A DNA stretch of 10,031 bases from Psychrilyobacter sp. GTDB taxonomy: Bacteria > Fusobacteriota > Fusobacteriia > Fusobacteriales > Fusobacteriaceae. Under the pieces are notes generated by a model. That model saw only the letters and a program-made list of their open reading frames with translations, did not search any database and was not told the DNA's origin. Positions 1 through 9,300 of this stretch are shown in pieces. Where the stretch lies: contig JAUXGP010000040.1 in NCBI GenBank assembly GCA_030621995.1, positions 1 to 10,031 of the forward strand, written 5' to 3'. Made by a program: the position numbers and the translations under genes. Within the stretch, counting starts at the first letter, position 1, and each line of letters opens with the position of its first letter.

Positions 1-1
1 A

Positions 2-1213
2 TTAGTGGAAAGATTTATAAATTATGTGAAGTTTGACACAGAATCAGATGAAAACTCGGCTACATGTCCGAGTACAGAAAAACAATTAAAATTGGCTGTT
101 TTTTTAAAAGATGAGATGATTGGATTGGGATTAGAGGAGGTAACACTGGATGAGAATGGATACCTCATGGCAACACTACCCAGTAATACAGACAGAGATG
201 TTCCGACTTTTGGATTTGTAGCACATATGGATACTGCACCTGCATTTTCAGGAAAAGATATAAAACCTAAATTTGTAGATTATGAAGGCGGAGATATAGT
301 ATTAAATGAAGAAAAAAATATAGTTCTGTCTCCTAAAGACTTTAAGGAGTTAGATTCATATATAGGGGAGACTCTTATTACAACTGACGGGACTACCCTT
401 TTAGGAGCAGATGACAAGGCTGGTATTGCCGAAATATTAACAGCTATGGAATATTTGATGGATCACCCTGAGATAAAACACGGGAAGATTAGAATAGGAT
501 TCACACCTGATGAGGAGATAGGAAGAGGTGCAGATCTATTTGATGTAGAAAAATTTGGAGCTGAATTTGCCTATACCATCGACGGGGGAAGATTGGGAGA
601 GGTAGAATATGAAAACTTCAATGCTGCAAGTGCCAAGATAAAGATAACAGGCAGAAGTGTACATCCGGGGACAGCTAAAGATCAGCTTATCAATGCCCTT
701 CAAATAGGAATAGAACTTCATAATTCGCTGCCGGTAAACCAGCGTCCTGAATTTACCGAGGGATACGAGGGATTTTATATGCTCTCTGAGATGAGTGGGG
801 ATATCTCTGATGCAAAGTTAGAGTATATAATCAGAGATCACCATATGGAAAAATTTACAGAAAAGAAAGAATTTATAGGTCAGGTTGTAGAACTGTTGAA
901 TAAAAAATATAATAATGCTATTGAGTTAGAACTTACCGATAGTTATTATAATATGAAGGAAAAGATCGAGGAGAAGATGGAAGTCTTTGATATAGCTCGG
1001 GATTCTATGGTCGAGCTGGGAATAGAACCTGTTATAAAACCTGTCAGAGGCGGAACAGATGGAGCCAGGTTATCTTATATGGGGTTGCCATGCCCGAATA
1101 TATTTACAGGGGGCCATAATTTCCATGGCCAATATGAATATATACCGGTATCATCTATGGAAAGAGCTGTAGAAGTAATAGTGAAGATAAGTGAAAATAT
1201 CGGAAAAAGATAG
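2..1213 (+). CDS. pepT: Peptidase T (tripeptide aminopeptidase), 5' end probably outside window
   Basis: Cytosolic M20-family zinc aminopeptidase that removes the N-terminal residue from tripeptides. Counting from the GTG at 5, the di-zinc site is complete: H74 and D76 in AHMDTAP, D136 in GADDKAG, the catalytic glutamate pair E170-E171 in TPDEE, D193 in TIDGG and H374 in the NFHG motif near the C-terminus. The dimerisation (lid) domain lies between, with the NVHPGTAK-like segment SVHPGTAKD. From the GTG the protein is 402 residues, slightly shorter than the roughly 408-410 usual for the family. The codon before the GTG is TTA, giving LVERF, which matches the LLERF-type start of known PepT proteins. 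The GTG is therefore probably an internal valine and the real start lies a few codons to the left. The identification is very secure; only the start is open. The gene ends at TAG and is followed by a strong terminator, so it is the last gene of its unit. Confidence 0.95.
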   Translation, partial: LVERFINYVKFDTESDENSATCPSTEKQLKLAVFLKDEMIGLGLEEVTLDENGYLMATLPSNTDRDVPTFGFVAHMDTAPAFSGKDIKPKFVDYEGGDIVLNEEKNIVLSPKDFKELDSYIGETLITTDGTTLLGADDKAGIAEILTAMEYLMDHPEIKHGKIRIGFTPDEEIGRGADLFDVEKFGAEFAYTIDGGRLGEVEYENFNAASAKIKITGRSVHPGTAKDQLINALQIGIELHNSLPVNQRPEFTEGYEGFYMLSEMSGDISDAKLEYIIRDHHMEKFTEKKEFIGQVVELLNKKYNNAIELELTDSYYNMKEKIEEKMEVFDIARDSMVELGIEPVIKPVRGGTDGARLSYMGLPCPNIFTGGHNFHGQYEYIPVSSMERAVEVIVKISENIGKR

Positions 1214-1242
1214 AAAAAAATAATTATATCAAATAATCATCT

Positions 1243-1272
1243 AAAGAATTCCTTTTAAGGGATTCTTTTTTT
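1243..1272 (+). terminator. Rho-independent terminator after pepT
   Basis: A 12-base arm at 1243-1254 pairs with 1257-1268, all Watson-Crick except one G-U wobble (T1250 with G1261). The loop is very short, realistically about four bases. A run of seven T residues at 1266-1272 overlaps the end of the stem and follows it. This is a textbook intrinsic terminator, 30 bases after the pepT stop codon, and it separates pepT from the potassium-uptake operon. Confidence 0.88.
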
Positions 1273-1311
1273 GAGTAATGGTTGAAAAACGTATCCTGAT
1301 AATAGTATTTC

Positions 1312-1340
1312 TTGAAAGGAGGGAGAAAATTAGGTATAAT
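1312..1340 (+). promoter_or_regulatory. Sigma-70 type promoter for the ktrB operon
   Basis: TTGAAA at 1312-1317 (five of six consensus bases) is followed by exactly 17 bases and then a perfect TATAAT at 1335-1340. It sits between the pepT terminator and ktrB. Transcription would start near 1346-1348, leaving an untranslated leader of about 65 bases. I see no convincing hairpin or riboswitch in that leader. It is too short for a ydaO-type cyclic di-AMP riboswitch, which controls potassium genes in some Firmicutes. Confidence 0.82.
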
Positions 1341-1412
1341 AGTTAAGTTAGAGTCAAAGATAATTATAAATAAAAGAACAATAGGTTTAAAAGAATTAGT
1401 CAGGAGGGACAG

Positions 1413-2828
1413 ATGAAAAAAATATCTTTTAGAAGGATGCTGCCATCTAGGATTTTAGTGATGTCATTTATAGTTATAATACTTATAGGCACGTTTTTTC
1501 TATCACTGCCTATTGCAGTAAATGAAGGGCAGGGTATAAGTGTTTTGACAGCATTATTTACAGCTACATCTGCAGTTTCGGTGACAGGCCTTTCATTGGT
1601 CGATGTGAGTACGGTATTCAGCCCCTTTGGGAAAGCGGTAATACTAATATTGATTCAATTAGGCGGACTTGGAATAATGACTTTTTCAACATTGGTGTTT
1701 ACCTTGATAGGGAAACAAATAAGCTACCAGGAGAGAAAGATATTGAAGGAGGACCTCAATACGTATACGATTGGGGGAATAGTTAAGTTTTTAAAACGGA
1801 TAGTCCTAATAGTAGCGGGGATAGAGATTATAGGAGCTGTTTTTTTAACTTTGGGATTCTCAAACACTATGCCGTTAAAAAAAGCAATGATATATGGTAT
1901 ATTTCATTCGGTATCTGCATTTTGTAATGCCGGGTTTTCGCTTTTATCCGACAGTATAATCGGATATTCCAGTAATATAACAGTGACCCTTACCATAGCA
2001 ATCTTGATATTTTTAGGTGGAATTGGATTTGCGGTTATTAACTCTACTATAAACTACTGTAAAACAGGTAAAAAAACATATAATTTAACTTCTAAATTAG
2101 CACTTTATATCAGTTTTTTCTTAACGTTTGGCGGAACTATAGTATTTTTTATATTTGAGAGGAGTAAACCTGGAACCATTGGTAATATGGGGATAATAGA
2201 CGCATTGAATAATTCTTTTTTTCAAAGTGTAACCACCAGAACAGCTGGATTTAACTCTATCCCAATGGAGAATTTGAGACCTTCAACATTGTTTTTATTC
2301 TTAATTTTGATGTTTATAGGGGCTTCCCCCGGTTCCACAGGCGGAGGGTTAAAAACTACAACTTTTGGAATAATAATGTTTTATGTACTGGTAATACTGA
2401 GAAATGAAAAAGATCTGGTAATATCTAACAGACGTGTTCCGTGGGAGGTATTGCACAGAGCTATGGCTATCTTAATAATATCGTTATTATATATTACTGT
2501 GGTAGTATTTTTGATATTGATGACCAATGAGATGACCTCTATAAAGGATTTAGCAGATGCCGTTTTACAAGGATCGTTACAGGGAAGTGCCGCGGTAACC
2601 GCGAACCACCTGACTTTAGACAAGGTTATCTTTGAAGTGATCTCGGCATTTGCTACAGTAGGAGTATCACAGGGGATAACAGCAGACCTAAATATATTCG
2701 GAAGGATATTATTAACTGTAACTATGCTGATAGGAAGGGTTGGACCCCTTACATTTATGCTGGCATTTAGTGAGAAAATTAAAGTGAGATCTTATAGATA
2801 CCCACAGGAAAATATACTGATAGGATAA
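1413..2828 (+). CDS. ktrB: Potassium uptake channel subunit, TrkH/KtrB family
   Basis: Integral inner-membrane protein of the TrkH/TrkG/KtrB superfamily; it forms the potassium-conducting pore of the Ktr system. The 471 residues hold four membrane-pore-membrane repeats. The four filter glycines are visible: G59 (SVTGLS), G174 (CNAGFS), G279 (TAGFNS) and G417 (TVGVS). The conserved flexible gating loop of the third repeat is at about 303-317 (GASPGSTGGGLKTTT). The N-terminus is short and basic with no extra helices, and the length is nearer KtrB (about 450) than the longer TrkH (about 483), so KtrB is preferred. The ATG is preceded by AGGAGG at 1402-1407, five bases upstream, an excellent ribosome site. 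The partner ktrA follows after 35 bases. Whether transport is coupled to sodium, as in some KtrB proteins, cannot be read from the sequence. The fourth filter segment reads SAFATVGVS, where the family often has SAFGTVGLS. Confidence 0.93.
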   Translation: MKKISFRRMLPSRILVMSFIVIILIGTFFLSLPIAVNEGQGISVLTALFTATSAVSVTGLSLVDVSTVFSPFGKAVILILIQLGGLGIMTFSTLVFTLIGKQISYQERKILKEDLNTYTIGGIVKFLKRIVLIVAGIEIIGAVFLTLGFSNTMPLKKAMIYGIFHSVSAFCNAGFSLLSDSIIGYSSNITVTLTIAILIFLGGIGFAVINSTINYCKTGKKTYNLTSKLALYISFFLTFGGTIVFFIFERSKPGTIGNMGIIDALNNSFFQSVTTRTAGFNSIPMENLRPSTLFLFLILMFIGASPGSTGGGLKTTTFGIIMFYVLVILRNEKDLVISNRRVPWEVLHRAMAILIISLLYITVVVFLILMTNEMTSIKDLADAVLQGSLQGSAAVTANHLTLDKVIFEVISAFATVGVSQGITADLNIFGRILLTVTMLIGRVGPLTFMLAFSEKIKVRSYRYPQENILIG

Positions 2829-2863
2829 ATTAATTTAGAAAAAATCCAGGAGTTGATATAGAG

Positions 2864-3523
2864 ATGAAAAATTATTTGGTTGTAGGCTTAGGCAGGTTTG
2901 GATCGAGTATTGCGCAGACACTTTATGAAGCTGACAGTGAGGTTCTGGCAATAGACACCAATGAGGATCTGGTCCAGGAAGCTATAAATAATAATATTAT
3001 AGATAATGCACTGATACTTGATGCAACGGATGAAAAAGCACTGAAGGAGATAGGTGCCAGTAATTTTGATGTAGCATTTATTGGGATTGGAAGTAATGTT
3101 CAGGCAAGCATCATGACAACTTTAAATTTAAAAGAGTTGGGTGTGAAAAAAATAATAGCAAAGGCACTCAGTAAGAGTCATGGGAAAGTATTGAAAAAAA
3201 TAGGTGCCGATGAGGTAATATACCCGGAAGAATATATGGGGCATAGGATAGCTATGCTGGCTATGGAGCCTAACATGATGGAACATATGAGATTTTCAAA
3301 AGATTTCCTGCTGGTGGAATTTAAAGCACCGGCATCATTTTTAGGTAAAAATCTGATGGAATTAGCTGTAAGAGATTCATATAATATCAATATAATAGGT
3401 ATAAAAAAAAGCAATGGAGAACTGAATTCAAGCCCCAGGGCAACAAGTGTAATTGAAAAAGGCGATACACTCTTAGTTATCACCGATTCAAAAACAGCGA
3501 GAGAGTTAGAAAATTTAAAGTAA
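2864..3523 (+). CDS. ktrA: Potassium uptake regulatory subunit, TrkA/KtrA family (RCK protein)
   Basis: Cytosolic gating ring subunit that binds nucleotide (ATP/ADP or NAD(H) in relatives) and opens or closes the KtrB pore. At 219 residues it has one RCK_N plus one RCK_C unit, the KtrA layout, rather than the doubled form of about 458 residues seen in enterobacterial TrkA. The Rossmann motif is GLGRFG at 8-13. The acidic residue after beta-2 is D31 (AIDTNE), and ILDATD at 51-56 is another family hallmark. [17 protein letters not shown] (about 114-130) closes RCK_N. The RCK_C (TrkA_C) domain runs from about 137 to the end; in Firmicutes KtrA this domain can bind cyclic di-AMP, but I cannot tell whether that holds here. 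The ribosome site CAGGAG at 2847-2852 is 11 bases from the ATG, a rather long spacing. mnmG starts 14 bases after the stop. Confidence 0.93.
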   Translation: MKNYLVVGLGRFGSSIAQTLYEADSEVLAIDTNEDLVQEAINNNIIDNALILDATDEKALKEIGASNFDVAFIGIGSNVQASIMTTLNLKELGVKKIIAKALSKSHGKVLKKIGADEVIYPEEYMGHRIAMLAMEPNMMEHMRFSKDFLLVEFKAPASFLGKNLMELAVRDSYNINIIGIKKSNGELNSSPRATSVIEKGDTLLVITDSKTARELENLK

Positions 3524-3537
3524 AGAAGGAGAAAATA

Positions 3538-5427
3538 ATGCATAAATTTGATGTAATAGTAGTAGGAGCAGGACATGCAGGCTGTGAAGCAGCCTTAGCA
3601 TCTGCAAGAATGGGAATGAAAACCGCAATATTTAGCATAACTTTGGATAATATAGGAGTAATGTCATGTAATCCATCTATCGGAGGGCCTGCTAAATCTC
3701 ATTTAGTAAAAGAAATAGATGCTCTCGGGGGAGAGATGGGAAGAAATATAGACAAAACTTTTGTACAGATAAGAGTATTAAACACTAAAAAAGGGCCGGC
3801 TGTAAGGTCTCTTCGAGCTCAGGCTGATAAACAAAGTTATCATATGGAGATGAAAAAAACTATAGAGAATACCGAGAATTTAGATTCTATCCAAGGGATG
3901 GTAACTGAGTTGGTTGTAGAGGGAGACAAAGTTGTAGGAATAAAAACTCAAGAGGGTGTAACTTACTCATCTAAAACAGTGATAATAGCTGTGGGAACAT
4001 TTATGAGAGGTCTTATCCATATCGGGGATAAAAAGTTTGAAGGCGGAAGGATGGGAGAACTGCCGTCAAATGATCTGCCTCTATCTTTAAAAAAAATAGG
4101 ATTAAAGTTAGGAAGATTTAAGACCGGGACTCCTCCAAGAATTGATTTTAGAAGTATGAACTTCGACAGGTTAGAGGAACAGCCTGGAAATTTAGATCAG
4201 CTTCTAAAATTTTCCAATAGAACTTTGGATAAAGATGTAGAGGGAAGAAAGCAGATCCCATGTTATATTACATATACAAACCCGGATGTACATAATGTGA
4301 TAACTCAAAATAAATCTAAATCTCCGTTATTCAATGGAACTATCGGGGGAACAGGGCCAAGATACTGCCCGTCTATCGAAGATAAGGTATTTAGATATCA
4401 AGATAAAGAAAAACACCATCTATTCTTAGAAAAAGAGGGATATGGAACCAATGAAGTATATATAAGCGGTTTTTCAACTTCACTGCCGGCAGAGGTTCAA
4501 GAGGAAATGGTGAAAAATATCTATGGATTAGAAGATGCAAAGATCATGAGATATGCCTATGCTATAGAATATGACTATGTATTGCCTGAAGAGTTGCAGT
4601 ATAGTTTAGAAACTAAAAAAATAGAAAATTTATTTTTAGCAGGACAGATCAATGGAACTTCCGGGTATGAGGAAGCAGCCGGACAGGGTCTTTTGGCTGG
4701 AATGAATGCAGCCAGAAAATTACAGGGGAAAGATCCTATTATATTAGATAGAGCTGATTCATATTTGGGAACTTTGGTAGACGATCTAGTGACTAAGGGA
4801 ACCAATGAGCCCTATAGAATGTTTACAGCCAGAAGTGAGTACAGACTCCTGCTCAGGGAAGACAATGCTGATCTGAGACTATCTGAGATAGGTTATGAAG
4901 CAGGATTATTGGATGAAACGACTTATAACTTAGTAGAAAAGAAAAAAAGAGACGTTTTAGAGATCGTAGAAAAATTATCTCTAAGTGTAGGGTCCAGCAA
5001 CAAAAGGATTGAAGAGGTATTGATCAAAAAAAATAGTGGAGACCTGAAATCAGGAACTACCCTGTTGGAATTATTAAAAAGACCGAGACTGGACTATAAA
5101 GATATTAAATATATTGCTGAGATTATAGATGGATTTGAACTGGGGGAATATCCTGAAGATACCGAGTACCAGGCAGAGGTTCAGGTGAAATATGACGGGT
5201 ATATTAAAAAATCATTGAAGATGATAGAAAAGCACAAAGCTTTGGAGGAAAGATTGATTCCTAAAGATTTTGACTATGATGTAATAAGCGGAATAACCGG
5301 AGAAGCTAAGGAAAAATTAAATGAGAAAAAACCTTTAAATATAGGTCAGGCTTCTAGAATATCCGGGGTATCTCCGGCAGACATCTCGGTATTGCTTATG
5401 GTTTTAAAGATAAGGGGTGACAGATAA
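3538..5427 (+). CDS. mnmG: tRNA uridine-5-carboxymethylaminomethyl modification enzyme MnmG (GidA)
   Basis: FAD-dependent cytosolic enzyme that works with the GTPase MnmE to build the carboxymethylaminomethyl (or aminomethyl) group on wobble uridine 34 of certain tRNAs, which keeps decoding of split codon boxes accurate. The 629 residues match the family length (E. coli 629). The FAD-binding motif GAGHAG is at 10-15. The two conserved cysteines are present: C44 in SCNPSIGG and C277 in [11 protein letters not shown], the first family signature. The second signature, [17 protein letters not shown], is at 368-384. The C-terminal helical domain that contacts MnmE includes [16 protein letters not shown]. 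The start is fixed by AAGGAG at 3526-3531, six bases before the ATG. The gene lies between ktrA (14 bases) and rsmG (2 bases) and is presumably transcribed with both. Confidence 0.98.
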   Translation: MHKFDVIVVGAGHAGCEAALASARMGMKTAIFSITLDNIGVMSCNPSIGGPAKSHLVKEIDALGGEMGRNIDKTFVQIRVLNTKKGPAVRSLRAQADKQSYHMEMKKTIENTENLDSIQGMVTELVVEGDKVVGIKTQEGVTYSSKTVIIAVGTFMRGLIHIGDKKFEGGRMGELPSNDLPLSLKKIGLKLGRFKTGTPPRIDFRSMNFDRLEEQPGNLDQLLKFSNRTLDKDVEGRKQIPCYITYTNPDVHNVITQNKSKSPLFNGTIGGTGPRYCPSIEDKVFRYQDKEKHHLFLEKEGYGTNEVYISGFSTSLPAEVQEEMVKNIYGLEDAKIMRYAYAIEYDYVLPEELQYSLETKKIENLFLAGQINGTSGYEEAAGQGLLAGMNAARKLQGKDPIILDRADSYLGTLVDDLVTKGTNEPYRMFTARSEYRLLLREDNADLRLSEIGYEAGLLDETTYNLVEKKKRDVLEIVEKLSLSVGSSNKRIEEVLIKKNSGDLKSGTTLLELLKRPRLDYKDIKYIAEIIDGFELGEYPEDTEYQAEVQVKYDGYIKKSLKMIEKHKALEERLIPKDFDYDVISGITGEAKEKLNEKKPLNIGQASRISGVSPADISVLLMVLKIRGDR

Positions 5428-5429
5428 AG

Positions 5430-6134
5430 ATGAAGAAATTTTTTAACGAAGGTCTCAAAAAAATAGGCTTGGAATTGGATGAAACTACAGTAGATATGCT
5501 GTTAAAGTACGGGAATTTATTATTGGAGACCAATAAACACACAAATTTGACAGCCATTAGAGATGAAAAGACCATGTATGAAAAACATTTTTTGGATTCT
5601 TTATTACTGCAAAATAAACTGCCACACGGTGTAAAAAAAGCTATGGATATAGGTACAGGAGCCGGCTTCCCTGGGATGGTACTGGCCATTGCCAACCCTG
5701 ATATAAATTTTACTCTGATGGACTCTGTGAGTAAAAAAACAAAATTTTTGGAGATGGTGGCAGAAAAATTAAATTTATCCAATGTAGAAGTCGTAAATAT
5801 GAGAGCAGAAGACTATATAAAGCTGGAAAATAAAAGGGCAACCTATGATTTGGGATTGTGCAGGGGAGTATCGAAGTTTAATGTGATACTGGAATATATG
5901 GTTCCCTTTCTAAAAGTAGGAGCTACATTTTTAGCCCAAAAAATGGACTATCAGGAGGAGTTGGAATACTCTAAAAATGCATTTGAAATATTAAATAGTA
6001 AAATTGTAAAGGTCGACGAATTAAAATTACCATTTTGTGGAGATACCAGGTATATATTTGAGATAAAAAAGATGGAAGATACCGATAAGAAATACCCGAG
6101 AAGAGCAGGTATACCGCTAAAAAGACCACTGTAA
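5430..6134 (+). CDS. rsmG: 16S rRNA (guanine-N7) methyltransferase RsmG (GidB)
   Basis: S-adenosylmethionine-dependent methyltransferase that makes m7G at position 527 (E. coli numbering) in the 530 loop of 16S rRNA. Loss of this enzyme in other bacteria gives low-level streptomycin resistance. The SAM motif DIGTGAGFPG is at 73-82, after NLTAIRD (39-45) and the helix motif EKHFLDSL (51-58). D98 in LMDSV would bind the ribose of SAM, and CRGVSKF (144-150) corresponds to the usual ARAVA region. The tail YPRRAGIPLKRPL (222-234) is the long basic end found in Gram-positive-like RsmG proteins; the 234-residue length also fits those (about 239) better than E. coli (207). The start lies two bases after the mnmG stop, and its ribosome site (AGGGGTGA, 5413-5420) is inside the end of mnmG, so the two are probably translationally coupled. 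Confidence 0.97.
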   Translation: MKKFFNEGLKKIGLELDETTVDMLLKYGNLLLETNKHTNLTAIRDEKTMYEKHFLDSLLLQNKLPHGVKKAMDIGTGAGFPGMVLAIANPDINFTLMDSVSKKTKFLEMVAEKLNLSNVEVVNMRAEDYIKLENKRATYDLGLCRGVSKFNVILEYMVPFLKVGATFLAQKMDYQEELEYSKNAFEILNSKIVKVDELKLPFCGDTRYIFEIKKMEDTDKKYPRRAGIPLKRPL

Positions 6135-6176
6135 AAGGCAACTAAAAAAGAAAAACAAAAATGAGAAATAATTTTA

Positions 6177-6229
6177 GTCACAGATTACACAAATTTACAC
6201 AGATTAAAAAAATCTGAAAAATCTGCGAC
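6177..6229. repeat. Compact direct and inverted repeat able to form a two-tier hairpin
   Basis: Three related units, CACAGATT (6179-6186), CACAAATT (6188-6195) and CACAGATT (6198-6205), recur every 9-10 bases. They are followed by two complementary units, AATCTG at 6211-6216 and 6220-6225. The inner pair CAGATT (6200-6205) and AATCTG (6211-6216) forms a 6-bp stem around five A residues. The outer arms GTCACAGATT (6177-6186) and AATCTGCGAC (6220-6229) pair at nine of ten positions. No T-tract follows on the + strand, so it does not look like an intrinsic terminator for rsmG. It resembles short CACAGATT-type intergenic repeats that I recall from many unrelated bacterial genomes; whether it is dispersed in this genome cannot be judged here. 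Confidence 0.6.
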
Positions 6230-6287
6230 AAAAAAAATTATAAATCCCTATGTGGTAAAAGTAAGCTTTTGAATTTTAAATAAAAAA

Positions 6288-6302
6288 AGGGGGGAAGCCG
6301 TG
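6288..6302 (+). promoter_or_regulatory. G-rich ribosome binding site and GTG start of the tamB-like gene
   Basis: The stretch A7 then G6 (6282-6294) runs into AAGCC and the GTG at 6300, giving an AGGGGGG ribosome site five bases before the start. An in-frame ATG at 6315 is 20 bases from this site, too far, so GTG is preferred. The site is built from two adjoining homopolymers, unlike the AGGAGG and AAGGAG sites of the upstream genes. Confidence 0.7.
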
Positions 6303-9300
6303 AAAAAACTTATCATGAAATACCGGAAAGGCTTCATTGCTTCCTCGGTATTGGTTTTAATGCTGATAACTGTCCCGTTATACATCACTGTTAAGGACAA
6401 CTTTGATGAAATAGTAGATATGTCTTTAAAATACTTTTTAGCCGATATCTCCCATACAACTTCTGATCTTTCCACATTTGGCTTGATTGTAGTAGATGAT
6501 GCAGTCTTAAAAGATGATAAGGGGATCACGGTGCTTTACGCTCCTAAGCTTATCCTGCGGTACAGTATAAAGAACCTCCTGCGGGGGAAAATTACAGAGA
6601 TCAGTGCTGAAAATCCCTACTTATATATCGCAGTAGATAAAAACAGGGATATAAATATAGTGGATATTTTCGCGACCGGAAGCCCCGGAAAAGCAGGGGT
6701 AGGAGTACCTATAGATATTATCACAGTGACCAATGCCAGGTTGTTATTTCAGGATAATTATTATGAAAATTCCATAAATAAATTTGTGGATAATGTAGAT
6801 GGATATGTTAGTTTTGACGACACCCACGGGATCGATCTGAGGTTTTATAACACTACAGGGGATGAGATGGTAGATTATTCCTTTACCAACTACGAAAAAG
6901 AATATTCTATGACCATTAAATTAAAAAACGGCAGCATCGATCAAGACCTTATGCAATATGCCTATGTAGATGAATACACAGACTACTTAGGGGGAAAGGC
7001 AGATCTGAACCTGACTATAGACAGCGATGGCTTATGGGGAGATGCTTATCTGTCTGTGGCGAGCTTTCATACCAGTGCATATGACGGAGTGGCTGCAGAT
7101 ATTCATGGAGGTGTTGAGTTTTTAGGAGATAGGATAAAATTAAAGTTAGATGGAAAGATGGCAGAAAAAGATGTTAATTTCTCCTTGGAATATCGTCCAG
7201 ATGGTGTAGAAATGAACATAACAACCAGTGATTTGAATAAGGAGAACATAAAAAAAGTCACCTTGTTGGACGATACCATGAAGAAAAAATTAGATGATTT
7301 AGGAGATTTCAACATTTCATATCTGAGATTAAAATTTAATTTTGATGAAGAGTTTAACTTGACTTTAGACAGCTACCTGAGATTAGATACCCTGGATATT
7401 AAAGGAGCTGAAGTAAGAGATCTCAAAGGGAGTATAATTTTATCTGGAGATCAGGTGAAATTAAAAGATCTGAGGTTCTTTCTGGACTATGACGGAACTG
7501 AGGGATACACCCTCCTAAATGGTTGTTATGAAAATAATATTTTAGATCTGAATTTTAATATTTTAAACAGGAAAAGTCCTTTAAAATTAAAAGAATTAAA
7601 CGGTAATTTTAAATATGATTTGAATTCTGAAAAAATTGATTATACACTCTATTCAGATATATTAAAGATAGGCGGGAATGTCGATCTGGGTAAAAAAACA
7701 TTTGGGATCTCAAGTATAGGGACCAAAGATGTAGAGATAGAATACCGGGGAGAATATTATTCCACTAAAAATAATGTCAAAGTAATCTATGATTATGCCA
7801 ATAAAAATTTGATTTTAGGGCAGGGAGAAGTAGAGATAGTGCAGAAAGATTCCCTGAGATCTTTAGTTTTGAACTTTACCAATAATGGCAATAGGATTTA
7901 TTTTAACAAGATAAATTTATTCTACAATGAATTAGACTTGTCTGCTAATGGTTATTTAGATATAGATAACCTCTCCTATAATTTTGATTATATAGGGAAA
8001 AATTTGAAAGTTGAAAACTTTATCTCTGCAGAGGGGTTAGAAACAGGGGTAGACTTTGACGGTACTTTGATAGGGGAAAAGAAAAAGTTTTCCACAGTTT
8101 CTAATCTAGACAGTAAAGGCGGTAGATATGGGATCTCCTATAAGAATATTCGCGGAAGACTAAGGATAGTTAACAATGGCAAGTTCGCTGTAGACTTCGA
8201 CGGGTATTTAGGAGAACTCTCTCATGATGATGTGGAATTTAAAGACTTTAAGGTGGGATTAGATTATAAAGACGGGATTTTTAAGGTCTTAGAAGTAAGA
8301 AATAATCTTTTGACAATTGCAGGTGACTATAATATAATTAATCAAACCTTGGATTTTGACTATAAAATAAGGGGAATAAAAGAAAATAAGATAAAATTAC
8401 TAGAAAAGTATGGGATCAAGATGGATCTAGAGGATGTCGATGGAAGCCTAAAGGGTGACTTGGGAGATTTTAAAATCAACTTTTATTCGACAAATGCCTG
8501 GGTTCAATATGATAATTTACCAAAGATATATTTAAAGGGGGGAATCCGGTTTTTTGATCAAAAAATATTTTTTGATGGATTCAAAGTCGGTGAAAATAAT
8601 ATCAGTGGATATTACGGTATTTCTTCAAACAAATTTAGACTAAAGGTAAATTTACTTGAAAATAATTTGGCAGAATATTATGGGGATGTAAATTTGAAAT
8701 ATCGTCTTACAGGAGAAGTCATCCTGTGGGGAACACCAGATAATATTAGTGGAGTTTTTAAAACTTCTGCAGATAATGTCTATCTGCGAGGAAGAAAATT
8801 GCCAAATGTCAAGATGATTTCTACTTATAAAGGGGGGGACTTAGGTAAGTTAGATAAAAGTGGTCATATGGATATTAACAATGTTACAATTTACTCTGAA
8901 AAAGGAGATAAACTTTTAGGCGGAAGAGGGTGGATTGACCTCAGTCAAAATGAACTTTCCTTTAAAATTAAAGATGTTTTAGACATTGAAAAATTAAAGG
9001 AATATTCAAATACCCAAGATATAAATGGAGAGTTAAACACAGAGATTGTTATAGATGGTGCATTTAATGATCTAAAGTATGATCTTAAAATAGACAGTAA
9101 AATTATCCATATTGAGGGGAACGACCTAGAGAACTTAAAGATCGACCTCCAAGGTGATTTAAAAAAGCTGGTATTAAAAGAATTGAGTTTAAGTTACCAT
9201 CACAATAAACTTATCTCTCAAGGGAAGATTAATTTTACAGATTTTGACTATAGATTAAATATCAAATCCAATGAAATAGATCTTTCTTTTCTGAATATTT

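Noticed and set aside
1315..1326. AGGAGGGAG-like ribosome site upstream of ktrB.
   Set aside because: It lies in the spacer of the predicted promoter, upstream of the likely transcription start, and no usable start codon follows at a suitable distance.
1341..1412. Riboswitch in the leader of the ktrB operon.
   Set aside because: Only about 65 bases are available, with no conserved core or stable pairing visible.
3178..3576. Minus-strand open frame of 132 codons over ktrA and the mnmG start.
   Set aside because: It is fully antisense to the conserved RCK domains of ktrA and has no family features; a shadow frame.
5396..5782. Minus-strand open frame of 128 codons over the mnmG-rsmG junction.
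   Set aside because: It is antisense to the conserved SAM-binding part of rsmG and has no domain or expression signal of its own.
3538..6134. Replication origin near mnmG-rsmG, as in many bacteria.
   Set aside because: I saw no cluster of DnaA boxes (TTATCCACA-like), no AT-rich unwinding region between genes, and no dnaA, dnaN or parAB neighbours in the window.
6161..6217. Small frame starting with ATG in the spacer after rsmG (18 codons).
   Set aside because: It has no ribosome site, overlaps the repeat and encodes a peptide dictated by the repeat units.
6177..6240. Hairpin after rsmG as an intrinsic terminator.
   Set aside because: The stem is AT-rich and broken, and it is followed by A residues instead of T residues on the + strand; no clear T-tract follows on the other strand either.
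6248..6529. Minus-strand open frame of 93 codons over the start of the tamB-like gene.
   Set aside because: It is the antisense of a better-supported gene, has no ribosome site or recognisable domain, and its composition mirrors the + strand codons.
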